Below are positions 34,982 to 47,150 of a stretch of DNA of 64,000 nucleotides, one piece after another; the stretch's first letter is position 1; each line of letters begins with the position of its first letter. Source of the DNA: Phlyctochytrium arcticum. Lineage: Eukaryota > Chytridiomycota > Chytridiomycetes > Chytridiales > Chytridiaceae. Location: positions 354,283 through 418,282 of the forward strand of contig JAHLKI010000025.1 in assembly GCA_025602905.1 (NCBI GenBank), read 5' to 3'. The position numbers were made by a program, and so were the translations under genes. Under the pieces are notes generated by a model. It saw only the letters and a program-made list of their open reading frames with translations, was not told where the DNA came from and ran no database searches.

Positions 34982-36200
34982 GCCTGGGATGTGTTCCTTT
35001 TCTTTCATGGTCGCTTTCGTTTCCATTGCAATGACTTTCCGTTGAGACAGCGTCTGGTGAGAGAAACTCCGCTACTACTGCACACCTACCGCCGCGCCAG
35101 GCGCCACATTCGTCCAAGACCACGAAGGACAAGTGTTGGTGTGTGCACACGGAAAGGAAAGAGATACGAATTCTTTTGCATAGCCGCGCGGAGGGTTGGT
35201 TGGCGGTGCCTTTGCGAACCGCGGTAGACAAAGTCGTCGCGAATGGGGATGGATGCCCAATGTCGCCCATGGCGTGCATATCCGTGCACTGGGTCTTTTC
35301 CCAATTCGGAATGCAACAAGGTAAAATTTTCAAGGAATTCTAGTTTCTTTTTCTACCCAGCAGAATATTAATCGGCATTAGCCAAAGTTACCAGAATCCT
35401 AACGTTGAATACTTTTTTTTGGCGACGCGCTTCGACGCGTTGAGCAGAAAGCGACGACTGCGCATGTCGGCCGCGCATTGGCGTTCAGATTGGCCGTTAC
35501 ACACCAGGTTACACACTGGCTGCCACAGCCAAGCCACAACGTGAGCTGACCGCTGGACCGCTGGGGGCGCAGCCATGCTCTTCGGTGCGGTCTGTCTCTC
35601 CCCAGGAAAACAACTGTTTGGCTACCGCTTGGCCTTGCTTTTGCGGCTCGTCCGGCGAACCAGTAAGACGACGTTACTGCTTTGTCATGTTTCCGGTGTC
35701 CCGCTTCGTGGAATGATCTTTTTTTTCTATCATACTTACGGTGCATACTCGAGTACGGGCATACTGTACGCTGTATTTGGGTGTGAATGCACTACATATG
35801 AGATCCCCAAGGCATCCTCACATTTCTCATGGTCAACAATCGTTCACCATCTTGTTTTATCGGTTCCCAGGCCTTTTAGTTGACCGAGTAAAGGTCTAAG
35901 TCATACTCACATTTCTCATGGCGATAATGCAAGATTGTCAACACTGTATCGCCAGACCCCGGCGCACTGTACCTACTACTGACGCGACAAAACATTAATT
36001 GAACAGCCAATGAAAGCCCTGGGAGTATCATTCCCTTCATTAAATTGTGTCCAGACTTATTCAGACACAAATTCTCAATGGCGATAATGCATAATAGTCC
36101 AGGATTGTTTGAATTTCTTGAAACACACCAAAACTCAGCTCATTGTACCTACGGCACAGTCGCGACATGAATGACACGCGAGAAAGTGTGGGAATATTGG
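34982..36200. other. intergenic with a ~155-bp imperfect duplication
   Basis: No gene seen. 35905-36060 and 36065-36210 are diverged copies sharing TCTCA(A)TGGCGATAATGCA, TTGTACCTAC and a GCGACA block. 35415-35450 has a CGACGCG-rich inverted pair. Confidence 0.45.
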
Positions 36201-36202
36201 TA

Positions 36203-39200
36203 TCATGATGAAGTTGAGGGAGGGTGGGGAGCGGTGACAATGGTTAAGTTAATAAAAGATGCACGATAAAGGGGATAAGAGAGGGAAACTACCGATCTAG
36301 GCAAAAATACTAGCTGAAATGGGGAGGGCAGAGTGAATAATGAACTAGTGACTTGGTGAGGGGAACATCTGGGGAGAGGGTTCTTTAGCCGCTGCTTCTT
36401 GGTCCTTTGAGCACTTTGTCGATTTTGGCACCTAATATGTTTTCTTGTTACCAACGCCCGCGAATTATCTCGAACAGCGCCCAGTGCCCTGGTGCCTAAA
36501 CACTTGATCGGTGCCAGATCATCGTGGGGATATAAATCTCGGCTGGCATTGGACAAAGCTATTCTAAGGGTACTGTGGGATGTGGCAGCATTCGCTACTA
36601 CTAACAAGTTGTCAGTTCCTCGAAAAATCATAGAGTGCTGATCGGGAAGATGGGCAGGCACGAATTACCAGTGGGAAATTTTGACGCGAGGATCGGTGAC
36701 ATTACAAAACAGCAAGATGGTCACAAAAAGGATGCGGAGTGCCACACCCGTTTGCCATCCGGATGCTTCAGTCTTAGCCCGAGACCACTCCTCATCATCC
36801 TACAAAAGCCCAAGCTCCCTGCACGCCGCCTTGAAGGTAGGAAATACTTGTCCATTGGCTGTCCTTAGGTGTTCCCAGCTGGTAGGACCGCGTACCGTAA
36901 TCAGCAACAGCCGCAAGTAAAATCGTTCGCCAGAGGTGGGACGGGCAAAAGAAAGGCGGCCGACAGCTTTCCTTTTTTTCTTGGCTGTTCCTTTTTTTCT
37001 TGGCTGCCAGGCGCGGGTCTTGGGTATCCAAGTAAATACTTTGGAAAATTGTCTGTAGGTCACTGTGCTGGCTATTTGCGAAAACTCTTGATTTGCCTTG
37101 AAGAATGCCGTGATGTGGGTATTGCGGGCTGCCCCAGCATCCACCACTTCCTCCAGATCACCCGTTTCTCGAAAAACCATAGAGTGCTAATCGGGAAGAT
37201 GGACGGGTAAGCGAAACACGGGAGAGAAATTTTGGTGCATCTTGGTTCCAAACAGTCGCCACACTGCCTCAGGGGGAGGGAAATGAACGGGCATCCAGGT
37301 ATTGCTTGATCTCGTCCTCGAGAATTGGCTCGATATCAGGACCGCTGGTCTGCCCTGTAACCTTAACCGTGGCCCGGTCATGTACTTTGTGAATGTACTT
37401 GAATATGTACTTGACGGCGGTAATCGTGGAGCACATTTCACCGTTGATGTGGCTATTGTATTTTTTGGTGAGGTAAGGTTTGTTGGATACCACCCATCGG
37501 TTGTCGAGAGCAATTGACTTGATGCGGACGGTCTTGCCATCATCACGGCGGCGGTACTCTGGATAACCATCCTCGGTGGCCTTGGTGTGCAACATGGGGC
37601 TTGAGGGTTGGCTGTTACGCACGGTTAGTGCAGCATGGCGGTGGTGACCGTTTGGTAGAGGAGAGGGTCTGATTCGCGGTCAGGGATCTCGGCGGAAATG
37701 ACGCGGTCGGTGTCTTCGGGAGTGATGGGGACATCGGCCGGTTTCACCCACATGAGAATGTGAATGTGGGGAGCCCGCGCTTTTGGAAGTCGATGGTAAA
37801 GAATGGCCAACACATTCTCCAAGAACCCCTGCAAGAAAAATCATGGTCAGTCTTTGCAAAAGAAAACCCATTGAGAAATTGAAGCCTACCTTTGTTTCCT
37901 TCTAATGGGTCCAACGTTGAAGTGCGGTTGGTTCCCAAATTTTCGCCTGACCAATAGACCGATATAAGCGATCCATGGGGATTGGGCGAGAGAGTGAAGA
38001 ATATCGATGGCGATCCCATCATCTTACTCATGGCGTCAACTTTCTTTCTAAAATTGTCTCGCTTGCTGTTAGGGCCAATCATGTTACAGACTCCAGCCTC
38101 AGCGAATCGCAACAACTCTCTAGCACGCCCAGTCCCATCTGCATCAGAAATTGCGGCAGAGATGTTCCCTTTTTCTGGAACCTTCTTCGGAAACAATTCC
38201 TGCCGCGGCGGCTTTGCGACGATTTGCTTTCGAGTTTAGGACGGCTGCAACTTTATCTACTGTCACCTCGCTGACCCGTTCCGCGACTTTGGGATTTTGA
38301 TGCACGCGTAAAAATATGCCGTTCGCGACACTCATCCTGTTGAGATAATCGTGCGCCAATAGTTTGAAAACACGATCTTTTGCAAACCCGCTCGAACAGG
38401 ATTGGAGGAAATGTGAAAATAGTTCGCCTCGACCGTACCGATAATGTCTCTTATTTCCATCCATCCAATTCCAAACGGGAATAAGTGCGGAAAGACGTCC
38501 AAACATTTTGGACTGTCACGGCGGAGGAGTACCTTGGACCCTTCAGTGCCTTGATCCGGAGAATGGCACTTCTGACTATGGGCTCCGGTCGATCGTTTGC
38601 GGTCTGGTCGGGAAGTAAGCATTCCAGAATTTCTGGCCAGGATGGGTTGCAAGTGAAGGTGACGACTTACGTCAGGTTTCCAAAAACCCACGCCAGTGCC
38701 ATTGTGTCCTGGTAGTTTTGCAGCATGTTGTGAGGGGAACCTACGTGACTGGAGGGCAAGATAATTTTTCGTCCAAGCATGCCCGCATCATGGTCGCCAG
38801 ACTTGAATGCATCCCTAACTCCCTGGTAGAGCTCGGCTCGCAAGTCGTCTTGGTAAGTCCGTAAAAAGTTAAGCTGGTTCTGCTCCACCACCGCAAACCC
38901 GTCCACCAAGTATTGTTGGAAAACTCGGCCGCCCCGTAGTAGTGATTGTCCTTCACTCGCCCTTGATTGCATACGGAGGGACTAGAATTGGGAAGCCGTA
39001 ACGCGTTTGGACCCGTTCCTTCATCATCTTATTCCAAATCGTCGAGATGTCAGCCGTCCTCTCCGTACGGAAATAATAGTGGGAAAGCTGTGGGGCGGAA
39101 GTTGAGTTAGAGAAATGGTAGATGTTGACTGGACCACATTCACATACCTGTTGGCATGTATCCTGGGTGGAACTCGCTACTGCGCATGAGGGGGCCGCTG

Positions 39201-39550
39201 GTGGCGGTAAGAATAATGTCGCGTTTTTCCACTTCATCAGTCCATCGCCAACCATGATAGCGGCTACTTCATCGGCAGTGGGTAAGCTGTATCCTGGTTG
39301 CGTTTGTTAACTATTCGCATTTTGAGGTCCATGACTTGATGTAGCTTGGATGTGGGATTGGGCATTGCGAAATGACTGAGCGTATGGATTGTGCTCGTAG
39401 ATCATGCCTTGCAGACCGGCCATCAGTTGCTCGTTGATGCCAGTTCCAGTTGAGGTACGGAGTCTAAGTTCTTGGGCACAGTCGTAGATGTCCACCTGGG
39501 CATACTGTGGTATCGGAATAACCCCTATGCGGTACTCGAAGTGGGGCAAA
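36203..39550 (-). pseudogene. decayed Helitron Rep-helicase
   Basis: Read right to left. N-terminal Helitron-like blocks lie at 39549-39307 (EYRIGVIPIPQYAQVDIYD). Next are 38960-38670 (LRTYQDDLRAELYQGVRDA, GSPHNMLQNYQDTMALAWVF) and 38196-37980 (MDAMSKMMGSPSIFFTLSPN-type segment). The HUH region is at 37790-37640 (APHIHILMWVKPADV, SAEIPDRESDPLLYQTV). 37622-37270 has YNSHINGEMCSTITAVKYIF. 37180-36800 has the pre-helicase block (ERFYLRLLLITVRGP...PTFKAACRELG). Frames change at nearly every block, and the helicase beyond the first motif is missing. About 45 bp (HSMVFRE-encoding) is repeated at 36614-36660 and 37167-37210, an internal duplication. Not functional. Confidence 0.75.
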
Positions 39551-39980
39551 AGAGAGCCAGTCCCATGAGAGCGCCGTGATTGCGTTCCGTGTAAGGTCCT
39601 TGTTGTCCAATAGACTTGGAATTCAGCTGAAATTGCAACTTGAACGCCCCCAGTTGGAGACTCCGGTACTAGTTATCCCAAAATACGATTGGCCAGTCGA
39701 GTTGCATGAATCGCACAGGTAAATGACCGTCACGGCCTGGTCTGCGTGGAGGAAGATTCCTGCTGCACATTTCCCCATTCGTCCACCAAGCCTGTTACCG
39801 GGACTGAAACGATAAGTACTCGTGCCCCTTGTCGGTTCTAGCACTTGCTGAGTGATATTTGTAGGGTCTCAGGTGGGTCGCAACGAGTCACCCGTTATGC
39901 CAAACATAAGCCATGAAAACGGGGACCAAACAAAGACGCGTGAACAACGCAACTCAGAACCCGAACCCTTCAACCCGTCG

Positions 39981-40052
39981 ACGCGACCTGGAACGCGACC
40001 TGGAACGCGACAGGGAACGCGACAGGGAACGCGACAGACCAGGAACGCGACT
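39981..40052. repeat. 12-bp tandem repeat
   Basis: About five to six units of CGCGACCTGGAA / CGCGACAGGGAA, about 120 bp upstream of F-box copy 1. Confidence 0.8.
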
Positions 40053-40130
40053 TCCCTGCCGGTGGCTGTGTACTCGCTATAGATTCGAGACTGGCACCGC
40101 CGCCGCCACCCAGGTGACAGGTCCGGCACT

Positions 40131-41194
40131 CCTCCTATATAGCACTCCTCTCCACACCTCTCAAACCAGCTCCCAAACTTTTTGACACACTACCCGAAAT
40201 AACTAATTCTAAGGCTGCTCCTTCCGGTCTGCCAACTGAGATACTGGCGAAAATTGTACACAAGATCTATAAGCAGAGCTATGAGGACGAACAAGAGGAA
40301 GATATGCTGGCTCCTCGAAGGATCGTGCCCAAACCTCTCCTTGCTCTGAGCACTGTATCCCATACTTGGAGTCAAGTTGCTCATTCATTTATGTACCGCT
40401 CGATTATCATTCGGGAAAATGATCGTCGTGTCTGCCGACTTCAGCTACTTGTACGGACGCTCGAAAGTAAACCACGTCTGGCCAGTTTGGTTCGCAAGCT
40501 AACCTTCGAAGTGCGGGCCGGCGGTGGTATAAAGGCCGGCCAAGACCTTTTTTATTATGGACAAATAGCTAGGATAGGAAGTTTATGCCAAAATCTGTAA
40601 GTTTGCTGGCTGTTAAAATTCGATATTTGGAGTTGACCCAATCCTTTTTAATAGCACGAGGCTCGATTTGGGACCATGTTGGCCAATGGGAGACGCTGAT
40701 TTACTGAGGATTGTAGAAAACTATCGATCATTAAGGGAATTCTCTATTGCTGGTTGCGAAAAAATCACCCCCAAGGGCCTCCGCAAGGTCTTGCCTTTCT
40801 TGACAAATCTGCGAAAGCTCGATGCTGCCAACGTTGATAAGATTAACGATGATTGTTTGCGTGCAATCGTTCAAACATGTCCTTTACTGGAGTATCTGGA
40901 CGTGTGGAAGACAAAGATCACTCCGACCGGAGTATTGTCTATCGTAGATCTTGCCCCAAAATTCGCGACCCTCAATGTGTCGCCATTTAGTAGACTTAAT
41001 GCTTCGGAGCTAGAAACTATGAGGATTCAGAGGCCACCAGATTTCAAAATTACCGCCCGTAACCAGCACGAGATCTATAGGGATTCTGACAGCGATGGCT
41101 CATACTTCAGCGACTACGATCTAGATGATTTATGTAATTGGACTTCGGATGATGATAGTGAAAACTACGAATGGAGTGATGTTTACGGCGGATG
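40131..41194 (+). CDS. F-box/LRR protein, copy 1 (start uncertain)
   Basis: Two exons, with exon 1 ending at 40596, a 58-nt intron (GTAAGT...AATAG) and exon 2 at 40655-41194. The frame is open from about 40140 through the F-box-like motif LPTEILAKIVHKIYKQ and ALSTVSHTWSQVAHSFMYRS. Exon 2 carries LRR-type repeats (FSIAGCEKITPKGLRKVLPF, LRKLDAANVDKINDDCLRAI, CPLLEYLDVWKTKITPTGVL) and an acidic Asp/Ser/Tyr tail. Such proteins pick substrates for SCF ubiquitin ligases; the LRR part resembles AMN1-type repeats. No ATG precedes the F-box in frame, unlike copies 2 and 4, which start MVDSTT. The first in-frame Met is 40303, after the F-box. Either an upstream exon exists or the start was lost. CTATATAG near 40133 is a possible TATA. 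Confidence 0.65.
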
Positions 41195-42221
41195 ATGCCA
41201 GTGACAACGAGGGTTGGGCCGATGTTGACGACGACCTGCCATGAATGGGGCCCTGTTTCCGTGTTTCGCAAGTGATGTTTGAGCATGAATGTCTTGTCGT
41301 GGGTTCACATCACCAACGGGATTCGAATGACTTATTGAACGTACATAGCGCAAATAGGATAAGGAGGTATATAAACGGTGGGCCATGATAGATTTTAGAG
41401 TATCTTCTTGGAGATCATAGATTTTAAAAGATTTTGCATTAGATGGACAGCCTTTATGAACAAGGCACTGGGTTTTCTACATAAATCATACACATACACC
41501 CCAAGAAGATCGTCAATCGGGTAGGTATATCTCTTCCGGCGCGACTCCATGGGCAAATCTTTGCCGGTCAAACATTACCGTAGCGGTTATATCTGCTCTC
41601 TCCCGCTCACATCGCCCTCACACTACTCTCCTACTCAGCACCAGTATTGTTCGTCTTTACGACTCTAATACCCTTGCCCAAGTACCGATACTTCAGCAAA
41701 CAAGGGCTCCCTTCTTCCAGCCATCAAGGCATTCATGGGTACCCCGACAGCATGGTATATTGTTCAAGTGGTCCATCTCATGCCTAAACCCAATCCAAGA
41801 CTTCCGCCAATGCCAACCTGCGAATCCGATAGTTAGCTTTGTGCATGTAGATGCTTGCGATATCAAATTTGCCCCAGGTGCAAACATTTTGACAAGGCTG
41901 TTCGTTCGGTAATTTCCAACCCATGATCGCAAGAATCCCACTATCGCACGGCCATAAATATCTACTCCGATACTCCGTTAGACAATACAGAGTACCACCT
42001 TTGCGATCTGTCACCTCAGAAAGCCATCCTGACTGTTTTGTCCGTTCCCAAACAGAAAGCTTTTACCTTTTACGTCGTTTCATTTGAGATTCGGTTTGAC
42101 CTTGTGGGAAGTTGTGGCGCGCATCAAGTCCAAGTTCAAAGTTATCAACGCTCTGGGAAAATTTCCTTTGTACAGCAGCATTTCTGACACTCCTCTCGAG
42201 GTTCTCGGCACACGATTTGAA
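41195..42221. pseudogene. interspace with decayed M28-gene 5' remnant
   Basis: 41590-41700 aligns with the coding 5' end of the M28 protease at 62.8 kb (TCTCCCGCTC, CTCCTACTCAGCA, CCAAGTACCGATA). Indels destroy the frame. 42040-42220 is the promoter region of F-box copy 2 and matches that of copy 4. Confidence 0.6.
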
Positions 42222-43180
42222 ATGGTTGACTCTACAACTGCTCTCTCCAGTCTGCCAACTGAGCTACTGGCGAAGATTGCGCGAGAGATCTACGAGGACG
42301 AACTTGAAGCAGCTTTGCTTGCTGAGACCGTATCCAAAACTCTGCGTGCTCTGAGCACCGTATCCCGTGCGTGGAATCAAGTTGCACAATCACTGCTGTA
42401 CCGGTCGATTGCCATTCGGGAGAGTGATGGTTTTGTCTGTCAACTTCAGTTCCTTTTACAGACGCTCGAAAGTAAACCACAACTGGCAAGCGTGGTTCGC
42501 GAGCTAACCTTCCAAGTACGGGGTACCAGAATGTTAACCGGTAAAGATGAATATTATTATTCGCAAATAGCCAGGATAGCAAGTTGTTGCCCAAATCTGT
42601 AAGTTTGCTGGCTGTTCATTCAATACCTTGAAGTTGACTCAATCCTTTCAATAGCACAAGGCTTGATTTGGGATCTTGTCGGTCGATGGGAGATAATGAA
42701 CTACTGAGCATTGTGCAAAACTGTAGACCATTGCATGAACTGTCGATAAGCGCTTGCGAAAATGTCACCAGCGGGGGCCTCGGCAAGGTTTTGCCCTTCT
42801 TGACAAACCTGCGAAAGCTCGATGTTGCCGGCGTCTTGAAGATTGACGATGAGTGTTTACGTGACATCGTTCGAACGTGCCCACTACTGGAAGATCTGGA
42901 CATGTGGAAAACAAGCATCACTCCAACCGGAGTATTGTCTATTGTGGAGCTTACCGCAAAATTAGCTTTCCTCAATGTGTCGCCATTTGGTGAACTTAAT
43001 GAAGCAGAGATGGAAACTATCAGGATTCAGAGGCCACCGGATTTCAAAATTACCTCCCGTATCCATCACGGCATTTACGGGGATTCTGACAGCGATTGGT
43101 CATACTCCAGCGATGACAATCTATCTGACTTATTTGAAAACGACTGGACTTCAGATGATGACAGTGTGAGCTTGGATTAG
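42222..43180 (+). CDS. F-box/LRR protein, copy 2
   Basis: Start ATG 42222 (MVDSTTALSSLPTELLAKIA), exon 1 to 42598, 56-nt intron 42599-42654, exon 2 to TAG 43178-43180. F-box-like helices in residues ~10-60 (LPTELLAKIAREIYEDELEA, LSTVSRAWNQVAQSLLYRSI). LRR-like segments follow (LSISACENVTSGGLGKVLPF, LRKLDVAGVLKIDDECLRDI, LLEDLDMWKTSITPTG), then an acidic tail. Splice position and phase are identical to the other copies. The tail ends slightly earlier than in copies 3 and 4. Probably an SCF adaptor; substrate unknown. Confidence 0.8.
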
Positions 43181-43952
43181 AACGATGTTTACGACGGATG
43201 ATGACGGTGACAAGGAGGATTGGAATGGTTCTACGACGACCTGGCATGAATGGGGCCCTTTGTCAGTGTTTCGCAAGTGAGGTTTGGGCACGACTGTCTT
43301 GTTATTGATCTGGTTATTGATTCGCATAGCCGACAGAATTTTGGATTGAGATATTTAATGTACATAGCGCAAATAGGATAAGTATGTAAATAGTGGGCCA
43401 TGATAGATTTTAGAACATCTTTTTGGAAACATTGATGATTTTGCATTAGAGGCGCACCCTCCCATGAACGATAAACTCATTTTGTCCTTGGTACAATTGG
43501 AGTGAACATACTGGCGCGACTCCATGGGCAACTCTTTCCCAATTAAATATGACCGTAGCGCTTATATCCGCCTCAGCTGCATCCAATCTCAGGTTACCCT
43601 CCACCTCCTCGTCGATCTCTCCCGCTCACATTGCCCTCGGACTCTCCTATAATCAGCACCAGCTTCATTCGACTTCAATATCTCCCGGCCAAGTACCGAC
43701 ATCATAGCCGCCATCGAGAAATTCACGGGTACCAGGACAGCAAGGTGTAGTGTTCATGTGCTCCGTTCCACGCCAAAACCACTGTTGGGTCTCTACATCA
43801 AAATCTGCATCCAAATTTCGAATATTCGGAGGATGACCGTGTGGCGCGGTCGAAGGCCAACACAACTTACACAAGTTGCTGCTGGCTGCTCCAGTGCTCC
43901 GACGACGTTCTAGCGTTCTGTCCGTCTCCAGGTTTTCAGTACATGATCTGGC
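43181..43952. pseudogene. interspace with second M28-gene 5' remnant
   Basis: 43590-43715 aligns with 62755-62930 of the M28 protease: CCCTCCACCTCCTCGTCGAT, CTATAATCAGCACCAGC, GCCAAGTACCGACATCATAG. It is out of frame and lacks the rest of the gene. Its position after the F-box copy mirrors the intact F-box copy 4/M28 pair. Confidence 0.65.
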
Positions 43953-44043
43953 ATGGTTGATACCACGACTACCTCATCTGCCCTCTCCAGATGACCGAAT
44001 GAGTTGCTGGCGAAAATTGTACGCGAGATTGACAGAGACGAAA
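43953..44043 (+). pseudogene. F-box copy 3, 5' part, cut by Polinton
   Basis: Starts MVDTTTTSSALS like its paralogues. It then has an in-frame TGA where copies 2 and 4 read SLPTE, continues LLAKIVREIDRDE-like, and is interrupted at the target duplication CGCGGG. The remainder resumes at 59953. Confidence 0.8.
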
Positions 44044-44049
44044 CGCGGG
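44044..44049. repeat. 6-bp target site duplication, left
   Basis: CGCGGG, identical to 59953-59958. Six base pairs is the known Polinton duplication length. Confidence 0.95.
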
Positions 44050-44764
44050 AGTAGTTAAGGTATGGACGGCTTGTAACCACAATTGACCACATTCATTTCC
44101 CTCCCTCGAACTGCCCTCCATGTTACATCATCCTAACCCTATTTTCGTAATTTGCCGAGTCTGATGGAGAGGCATGAATGCGCATGCACCCAATAGCGCC
44201 CGGTTTTGACTACAGCCGATGGAGAGAACTGTACATCGATATGTCACAACTTGGAGAGCGATGGAGAGCCGCACTCCATGATTTTCAGAAATGTAGAAAA
44301 TTAAAATTTCTGAATTCATCGAGTCAACTCAAGAAAAAAGGGTCATTCTAAATGTGCCAAATCTGGAATGTGTGAAAAACAGGTGTTTTTACCCAGTTTT
44401 CACTCCGTTTGAGTCGATAAACCGTCAAAACGTCGAAAATCATTCGAAAACCGTCAATTGGTATGACTTTAGCGACTTAAAACGGCACTTTTGCAACTTT
44501 CCGCTTCACTGGTGAATGCTACCCGCAATTTTCCCACAGACACGTCCAGTTTGCTACATTTTTACCAACTTAAAAGACGAACATTCCTTATTCTCTACGC
44601 ACTTATCAAGTACCATACTGTTACAAGCGATGCACTATATGACTCTTTGATGAAAATCACACCCGCACTTTCTTCACTTTTCTACCTCACTTGCTACATA
44701 CTTTCCACCTTTCTTCGTCCTTCGACAATTTCTCTCCATAGCCTCCGGAGCCTACAGAGGAAAA
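44050..44764 (+). repeat. Polinton left terminal inverted repeat
   Basis: Inverse match to 59237-59952 across its length, with best conservation in the outer ~300 bp (GGTATGGACGGCTTGTAACC; AGGTGTTTTTACCCAG). It contains tandem or inverted subrepeats GAAAACTGGGTAAAAACACC near 44380-44410. No gene. Confidence 0.95.
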
Positions 44765-44927
44765 CGTGACAGAAAAGTTAGGTTCGTCTACCAAAGTTAC
44801 AATTTTGCCTTTGCTGAATTTCGGTACATGCTTAACCCAGAGTCACGTTATTTGAAAGTCAATACATAGTACCCCAGTTTTTCATAGAATCCTAAATTCT
44901 TATCTGTTCCAACAATGAAAATGAACT

Positions 44928-45188
44928 CTATTTTATTGGAGAGGAGGTTTTGGTTCTCAACGTAACGTATAAAGTCTCTTCCGTATCTTTGCAATTTGGT
45001 TCAATGATAGTGAGATAGACCCCTTGATTGTTCTTATCCAACAGACGAAATCCAACAGTTTGTGCCTCAATGTTGATACCTTTCACGGCAACCCCTGCAT
45101 CAATGGAAAATCCACGTGCTTCTTGAAGTTTTCGAACCAATTCTTCAATTATTCTTGGGTCTTTGGCGATTTCCTCAACCAAAAATAA
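44928..45188 (-). pseudogene. possible C-terminal extension of the Crinkler-like gene
   Basis: Directly in frame after the TAA at 45189-45191, 86 codons without any Met (EEIAKDPRIIEELVRKLQEA, then GFRLLDKNNQG). It is either the lost C-terminus past a new stop or an exon joined by an intron I could not place. No family recognised. Confidence 0.4.
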
Positions 45189-46429
45189 TTAGAGGGATAA
45201 TAAAGAATCCGGATCCACCTCCCTCCCACTAACCCCTGCCGCCATGACACCATCCAAGTAACTCTTCACTGTCTCGACATAATCCCCCTCGCTACCAAAA
45301 TCTGGGATTTCCAACTCATCCTCCTTTATCCATCCCTTCCTCAATGCCTTCTTTCGTGCTTGAGAGGCCTGAAACCAAAGACACCGTTTAAATGGTTGAA
45401 TTAGTCCAAGCAACAATGGCTTTCCGTCGATATCCCCGAAAGTCATTGGAGCAGTGAGTTGTGTTCCCGGTTGAAGTTCCGGATGGTAACTATCGAGCGT
45501 TTTTAATTTCCACTGTTTGCAGAGCAATCGACAAGTGAAGGTCCCATTTTCGTAAATAAAACATATGAATCCATTGTCAAAGGCTCTTTCGATGGGCTAA
45601 CATCAGTTGTTAGCCTAGATCAAGGTTCATTCGACAATCAGAAACTCACTTTGTACAGCAGTAACCCGTTCCGCACATCATTAATATCCTCTAAATCCAC
45701 TATCCACTTGAAGTTCTCCCACGCATGTTTGAAGAGATGTCCAGCGATAATATGATTTGAAGGTAAAGTGATACCGGAGAGAGAACACCGGAGTTCCTTG
45801 GGAATCTTGAACTTCTGACCCGATTTTCCCATTGTCGCCGCAACCAGTTTCTTTCTAAATTTGTCGGCAGCCGATCCGTGTGTCTCATTTCCTTCCGTGT
45901 ATGATAATGCCTTCTCCAATATCGACGATACACCCCGGAAAACTAGGTTCGAATTCTTGATAAGAATCTCCATATCCGCTTTTAAGTCGAGTGGCGACGA
46001 ATTCAAGGGACCTAGGAAATGGGATCGGATCTTATAAGTCAATTGCGCAATAATAATTCCGTATGAATCGTTCTTACCACTAGTAGTCGGCGGAACTCGC
46101 TCCGGCACCACAATCAGCAGCGGGTCATCATCAGAGTTGTCTTTTGTTGCTTCTTTCAGAACCAACTTCAGTGTCTTTCCAGGTTTGAGTGGGGCATCCT
46201 TGTTTTTGAATGCTGCTTCGTTGGCGTAGACGAGGAGGCGGTTGGGCGGTACTCCTTGAAGAGCGGGTTCCTCTACCAACTCCTTCTTCACTTCCTTTCG
46301 CAACTTGTCCACATTCCGAACCTCGGGAGTGATAGGAATCGACGAGGAATCACCCAGTTTTTCACCCTTCTCATTGCACAATCGATACCAGACTTCCATG
46401 GAGTCGGCCATTGCTGCGGGTTTGTGCAT
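45189..46429 (-). CDS. Crinkler-like protein with HNH-type nuclease domain
   Basis: Two exons, 46429-45650 and 45596-45189, with a 53-nt spliceosomal intron (GTGAGT...GTTAG) in phase; 395 residues. The N-terminal ~100 residues look like the ubiquitin-fold header of Crinkler (CRN) proteins: VWYRLCNEKGEKLG, NVDKLRKEVKKELVEEP, DAPLKPGKTLKLVLKE, ending DPLLIVVPERVP. The C-terminal half has LRCSLSGITLPSNHIIAGHL, then DINDVRNGLLLYK, then across the intron ERAFDNGFICFIY. This matches the C-x-(S/T)G...H(I)...NGLLL...FD.G pattern of HNH_2-type domains. CRN proteins are known in oomycetes and early fungi, often with nuclease C-termini. Its place inside a Polinton suggests cargo or an inter-element weapon. 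Function is inferred. Confidence 0.6.
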
Positions 46430-46581
46430 GTTTTGTGCCTGTCATGAGAACTGACACACGTGCAAGTATTACCCGGTGTTAATTTATCAAAAAATCGGTG
46501 TTAACTTATCATACCACCCGAATCAAGCGTTTTGCTTACCTTGCTACATTGGTTCCCACTTTCTGCTTGCTTGAACAGTTT

Positions 46582-46608
46582 GTCTCCGTAGACTCCGTAG
46601 CCTACGAA
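46582..46608. repeat. CTCCGTA-type palindromic repeat
   Basis: GTCTCCGTAGACTCCGTAGC-CTACGAAG upstream of the Crinkler-like gene. One of six related sites in the Polinton. Confidence 0.7.
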
Positions 46609-46722
46609 GATGGGAATCGTGCACTCGATAAGATCTAGAGTACCTACCATTTGAGAAATTGGACATCGAAACGGCTGTTGGTATCCATATTGTGTGGATA
46701 AGTTGTTGATTGACTTAGAATC

Positions 46723-47117
46723 TTAATATTCGAGCATCTGGAGGTCAATTCTGCAATTGCCATCAAAAGTTAGGCTTGTCCCACTCCATGTTAGCGTGAA
46801 TGTATGCGACCCCAATGATAATCCTGTTGTGAAGAAGTCGAAAGGCAATCTAATAGTATTATTCATTGAATTGAAACTATGATACCATGTTTTCACAACA
46901 TTGCCATCAATTCGACATGAAAAGGTGATATTTGCGCTCAATTGATTGCAATAGATGGTTAGAGACCCGTTATATGTTTGAGTGGTTCTTGTTGTAGTAA
47001 AAGTCTTTGCAAAACCGTTTGCTATGGTGGCGTTTTGTCCAGTGGAAGCGTTGTCCCAGATGTTAGCAACAACGGGACGTGTTATTCTCCCTCCATCAGG
47101 CGAATCAAGATAAAGTC
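46723..47117 (-). CDS. beta-rich unknown protein, 3' part
   Basis: An open minus-strand frame of about 130 codons ending MLEY-TAA. It can be followed upstream to 47117, where TAACTAG could be a splice acceptor. The sequence is rich in Thr/Ser/Asn/Gly with alternating hydrophobics (NGSLTIYCNQLSANITFSCR, GLSLGSHTFTLTWSG), suggesting beta structure as in spike or fibre proteins. There is no start codon. Its 5' end would overlap the opposite-strand penton-like gene, so it may be truncated. Family unknown. Confidence 0.4.
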
Positions 47118-47150
47118 CACTTTTCTAGTTACTATATTAGAAAGAATAGA

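Noticed and set aside
44491..44769. Open frames of ~92-95 codons in both Polinton TIRs
   Set aside because: They are the same inverted-repeat sequence read twice, with poor coding character.
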